A DNA stretch of 64,000 nucleotides. Source: Chiayiivirga flava (lineage in GTDB: Bacteria; Pseudomonadota; Gammaproteobacteria; Xanthomonadales; Xanthomonadaceae). The DNA is taken from positions 62,001-126,000 of the forward strand of contig NZ_JACHHP010000007.1 in assembly GCF_014202825.1 (NCBI RefSeq), written 5' to 3'. The stretch's first letter is position 1. Each line of letters starts with the position of its first letter. This document shows positions 62,177 through 64,000 of the stretch, one piece after another. The notes under the pieces are model-generated. The model saw only the letters and a program-made list of their open reading frames with translations, ran no database searches and was not told where the DNA came from. Position numbers and translations under genes: made by a program.

Positions 62177-62776
62177 ATGCATCGAACGCCATCGAGGATT
62201 CACGCCGCACGGTCCCCGGGTTTCGCGCTGGTGGCCGCCACGCTGCTGCTGGCGGCGGAGGGCGCGATCGGCGGCTCGTGTCCGGGCACGGCGCCCGGCG
62301 GGTTCCAGGTGGGTACGTTCCCGTCCGATCTCAACCAGGGACTGTCGGTTTGCACCACGCCGGCCTACAACACCTGCCAGAGCTGCAACTATTCCGCCAC
62401 CGGAGTCAACTCGTCGACGTGCAACAACGCCGAATGCTCGACGGCCACCTGCTATTGCGTTTCCGTGGCGGTGACGCCCAATCCGCCGGTCGGCGCCGAC
62501 GATGTGGCGCGCGTGGCAAGGAACCGCGCCAGCGAGATTCCCGTCCTGGCAAACGACAACGCGTCCGGCGGACCGCGCCTCGCCGTCGCAGACGTGGGGC
62601 CCGCCGTGCATGGCACGGTCGTGCTCGCAGCCGGTCGTGTGGTGTACACGCCCGACGCCGGCTACGCGGGCGAGGACGACTTCATCTACCGGATCGTCAA
62701 CGGGCGCAGCGGTGTCGGTACGGCCACGGTCACGCTGACCGTGACCGATGATCTGCTGCGCGACGGTTTCGAGTAG
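62177..62776 (+). CDS. Secreted cadherin-like/Big-type domain protein ending in LRDGFE
   Basis: 199 residues from the ATG at 62177; a signal peptide spans about residues 15-32. A Cys-rich segment follows (VCTTPAYNTCQSCNYSATGVNSSTCNNAECSTATCYC) that must be disulfide bonded. The second half is one cadherin-like tandem domain (PPVGADDVARVARNRASEIPVLANDNASGG..YTPDAGYAGEDDFIYRI) of the Big_9/VCBS kind. The C-terminus, DDLLRDGFE, resembles tails of other Xanthomonadaceae secreted proteins. Isolated gene. Confidence 0.75.
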   Translation: MHRTPSRIHAARSPGFALVAATLLLAAEGAIGGSCPGTAPGGFQVGTFPSDLNQGLSVCTTPAYNTCQSCNYSATGVNSSTCNNAECSTATCYCVSVAVTPNPPVGADDVARVARNRASEIPVLANDNASGGPRLAVADVGPAVHGTVVLAAGRVVYTPDAGYAGEDDFIYRIVNGRSGVGTATVTLTVTDDLLRDGFE

Positions 62777-62875
62777 ACAGCGGGGCGTTCGCTTCGCATC
62801 CCCTTCACATCGACTGCATTGCGGCTTCTCGCGGCCGACAGACAATGGCGGCTCCCCGCACCCAGGAGCGACGCC

Positions 62876-63424
62876 ATGAGGCCAGGACCGAGCGTTTCCG
62901 ACACGACCGACGGCTGGCGCCGCTGGCGCTTCGCGATGTGGGCCGGTGCCGCGGCACTGCTCGTGCTGCCGCTGATCGCGATGCGGTTCACGCGCGAGGT
63001 CGACTGGGACGGGGTCGATTTCCTCGTTGCGGGCGGCCTGCTCGCGGCCGCGTGCGGTGCGGTCGAACTCGGATTGTCCCTGTCGCGCGACCTGCGCTAT
63101 CGCGCCGCGACGGGCGTCGGGGTGCTCGCCGGCCTGCTGCTCGTCTGGGCGAATCTCGCCGTCGGCGTGATCGGCGATGGCGCCAGCGCCGTCAATCTCG
63201 CGGTGTTCGCGGTGCCGCTGGTGGCGTTCGTCGGCGCGTGCGTCGCGCGCTTCCGGGCGCGTGGCATGGCGATCGCGATGGGCGTCACGGCCATCGCGCA
63301 GGCGGTGTTCCTTCCGCTCGCGGCCGGCGCCGGCGATGCGGCGGCGATGGTGCCGATCGGGGTGATCGTCGTGCTGTGGCTGGCGTCGGCCGCGCTGTTC
63401 CTGGCGGCGGCGCGGGTGCGCTGA
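62876..63424 (+). CDS. Polytopic membrane protein, unknown function
   Basis: 182 residues from the ATG at 62876, preceded by AGGAG at 62864-62868. Five hydrophobic segments: MWAGAAALLVLPLIAM, FLVAGGLLAAACGAVELGLSL, GVGVLAGLLLVWANLAVGVIG, AVNLAVFAVPLVAFVGACVARF, and a last pair near MGVTAIAQAVFLPLAAG and GVIVVLWLASAALFLAA. No conserved functional motif. Small inner-membrane protein without evident partners. Confidence 0.7.
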   Translation: MRPGPSVSDTTDGWRRWRFAMWAGAAALLVLPLIAMRFTREVDWDGVDFLVAGGLLAAACGAVELGLSLSRDLRYRAATGVGVLAGLLLVWANLAVGVIGDGASAVNLAVFAVPLVAFVGACVARFRARGMAIAMGVTAIAQAVFLPLAAGAGDAAAMVPIGVIVVLWLASAALFLAAARVR

Positions 63425-63476
63425 CGGAGGCCGCAGCGTCCGCGCGTTGCCGGCACCAAGCGCCTGCGCCGCGCAC

Positions 63477-64000
63477 TTATCGCGCTGCGGCCTTGGGCGC
63501 GGACAGCGACTTGGCGTAGAACCCGGACGGATCGAAGCAGCACACCCGCTTCTTCCCCGACGCGAGCATGTCGCAGGCCTTTGCGATCCGCTCGGCGCGT
63601 GTCTTCGCCAACCGGCCGGATTCGATCCAGTGGATCCAATCGACCTGCGCGATCGGTGTCGCCGACGTCCAGACCGCGGCGGCCGCCCGATTGGCGGCGA
63701 GTGCCTTCGCGAAGTCGGCCGGCGGCGTCGGCGCCGGTTCGGCCGGCAGCGGCGCGATGCCGATGTCGACGCGCTCGCCGATCTGCACCGCCGCGCCACG
63801 CAGCACCTTCGCATTGAGTCGAAGCCAGTGGCTCAGCTGGCCGTCGGGCTCCAGCGTCGCGACGAAGCCGTGTCCGTTGATCGTCGCCTCGACCGTGGTG
63901 CGGCCGCGCCGCGGCAGACGGTCGCTGACATCCTTCGGCAGCACGACGAAGCCCCAGGCAGCGCCGGCGCCTGGGTCGTCGGGCTCGAGGATGACGGCAC
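63477..64000 (-). CDS. YdeI/DUF1905 family protein, truncated by the window edge
   Basis: Reads from beyond base 64000 to a stop at 63477. The visible frame begins AVILEPDDPG..AWGFVVLPKDVSDRLPRRG, the opening of a DUF1905 domain. It continues with a YdeI/OmpD-associated helical part ending WIHWIESGRLAKTRAERIAKACDMLASGKKRVCCFDPSG, where the AKxRxxRIxKxxxML..GKR core is the YdeI signature. A GTG at 63944 would shorten the conserved domain, so the true start is outside the window. Function unknown in this family. Confidence 0.85.
   Translation of the reverse strand, partial: AVILEPDDPGAGAAWGFVVLPKDVSDRLPRRGRTTVEATINGHGFVATLEPDGQLSHWLRLNAKVLRGAAVQIGERVDIGIAPLPAEPAPTPPADFAKALAANRAAAAVWTSATPIAQVDWIHWIESGRLAKTRAERIAKACDMLASGKKRVCCFDPSGFYAKSLSAPKAAAR

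Overview
The window is high-G+C gammaproteobacterial chromosome, most likely from the Xanthomonadales (Lysobacteraceae: Lysobacter, Luteimonas and relatives). The evidence is the gene set (plsB, ttcA, rdgC, hemH, tatABC, mltB-rlpA-dacC, ybeD-lipB-lipA, prc, degQ-like, split B12-dependent ribonucleotide reductase), the dense REP-type palindromes between genes, and secreted proteins ending in IPTL/PEP-CTERM-like or LRDGFE tails. No rRNA, tRNA, CRISPR array or recognisable transposase was seen.

From 1 to 46.2 kb the content is mostly housekeeping: phospholipid acylation (PlsB), tRNA thiolation (TtcA), recombination control (RdgC), heme synthesis (HemH), the Tat translocon, a WYL regulator with a patatin lipase, and cell-wall enzymes. 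The usual mltB-rlpA-dacA-ybeD-lipB-lipA neighbourhood is split. About 6 kb lies between dacC and ybeD, holding an EF-hand protein, an ECF sigma factor with a probable anti-sigma factor and metal-sensor-like protein, a MacAB-type exporter, and a VapBC-type toxin-antitoxin pair. Next come Prc protease, a DMT exporter, a second adaptor/ATPase/two-permease exporter (minus strand), an M17 peptidase, a HAD phosphatase, an AI-2E-type permease, a yqjDEK-like membrane operon and a DegQ/DegS-type protease.

A 1.2 kb gene-free, REP-rich region leads to the class II ribonucleotide reductase. Its leader has a good promoter, a tandem NrdR-box pair spaced exactly as expected, and a long hairpin. The enzyme is split into nrdJa and nrdJb, separated by a histone-H1-like Lys/Ala-rich gene and a C-rich, G-poor tract. 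NrdJb carries an in-frame REP-derived insert in its linker.

Base composition drops sharply directly after the nrdJb stop. There, a roughly 1027-residue protein fuses a calcineurin-like metallophosphoesterase to a STAND/NACHT-like P-loop NTPase and a long helical C-terminal region. The layout (effector, NTPase, sensor) matches antiphage STAND proteins, and the gene contains a G9 tract that could make it phase-variable. It is the best candidate for an undescribed system here.

From 49.3 to 56.2 kb the region is accessory. It is peppered with a short dispersed repeat (core AACCCGGGTCAGAGT), includes a 163-bp exact direct duplication, and has one gene broken by a repeat copy. Small secreted or membrane proteins, an XRE regulator and an amidohydrolase lie here. 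The window ends with an M23 peptidase, an S41 peptidase, small exported proteins and a partial YdeI-like gene.
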